The translations under genes were made by a program, and so were the position numbers. Below, piece after piece: positions 63,800 through 64,000 of a stretch of DNA of 64,000 nucleotides; positions within the stretch are counted from its first letter, which is position 1, and each line of letters opens with the position of its first letter. The stretch lies in contig CM075760.1 in NCBI GenBank assembly GCA_037974335.1, positions 24,165,538 through 24,229,537 on the forward strand, read 5' to 3'. The stretch is from Prionace glauca (Eukaryota > Chordata > Chondrichthyes > Carcharhiniformes > Carcharhinidae). Under the pieces are notes generated by a model. The model had not been told where the DNA came from. It was given only the letters and a program-made list of their open reading frames with translations, and ran no database searches.

Positions 63800-64000
63800 G
63801 ACAATTATCCGAAAAAGGCAGGGATGAAGATGTCTTTACATAGATGGGCCACTGGGTGGCGCAGTGGCTCTTTCACTGAACAGCCTTCAGTTCAACCACA
63901 TTCCACACATGACAGCGGGAACATGCCTGTCTGGGAAAGGGGGCAGCCCTATAATAGGGAAAATGGAGCACAGTGGATGGGTTTTTGAGAGCGGAATTAA
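63800..64000. other. No gene; possible tRNA-like SINE head
   Basis: 'ctgggtggcgcagtggctct' near 63851 with 'cagttcaaccacattc' resembles a decayed tRNA-derived SINE head; too short to classify. Confidence 0.35.

Overview
The window looks like nuclear DNA of a cartilaginous fish, probably a shark. It has split genes with GT-AG borders, T-cell-receptor/immunoglobulin-type V segments with 23-bp recombination signals, tRNA genes, many V-domain tRNA-derived SINEs of the HE1 kind, very young CR1-group LINEs and Penelope-like elements. The species is an inference; no marker gene fixes it.

1-31 kb holds a cluster of C2H2 zinc-finger (ZNF) genes and relics on both strands. Two genes on the minus strand (about 2.8-4.2 kb, 16 good fingers; 21.2-22.2 kb, 12 fingers) and one on the plus strand (15.5-16.3 kb, 9 fingers) are open. 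Relics lie at 1.5-2.2, 11.3-12.5, 18.8-19.4, 24.25-24.7 and 27.2-30.15 kb. The genes are segmental duplicates that still share leaders, 3' UTRs and promoter modules (CCAAT box, PBX/PREP-type decamer, NRF1 and YY1 sites). Retroelements have landed inside several of them: a CR1 directly before the start codon of the 15.5 kb gene, 2.4 kb of nested elements inside a finger of the 27-30 kb relic, and a SINE in the 3' UTR of the 2.8 kb gene. A nearly complete Penelope-like element lies at 7.3-9.9 kb, and inverted pairs of Penelope termini lie at 5.9 and 10.75 kb.

30.8-43.1 kb carries five TCR-type V segments in mixed orientation (30.8-, 33.3+, 36.1+, 41.4-, 42.8-). All have recognisable RSSs with 23-bp (one 23/24) spacers. 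One has an uninterrupted leader, one is a clear pseudogene and one is doubtful. I recognise no D, J or constant exons here, so this is an outlying V array. About 1.9 kb of young CR1 sits between the segments.

44.9-47.75 kb is low-complexity DNA: a C-run/T-run array, a long C-rich tract, then about 35 copies of a 30-bp minisatellite in two interspersed forms.

48.5-58.6 kb has scattered tRNA sequences (a Thr-type body with a UAU anticodon, Glu-like, Phe-like relic, and a good Leu-AAG) and a two-exon class A GPCR resembling the GPR139-like receptors. The 4.2-kb intron of that receptor holds a CR1 copy of about 3.1 kb and a SINE. 60.0-63.2 kb is another long CR1, on the minus strand, abutting a 5'-truncated Penelope-like copy at 63.2-63.8 kb.

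Much of the remaining DNA is decayed repeat or shows nothing I can identify.
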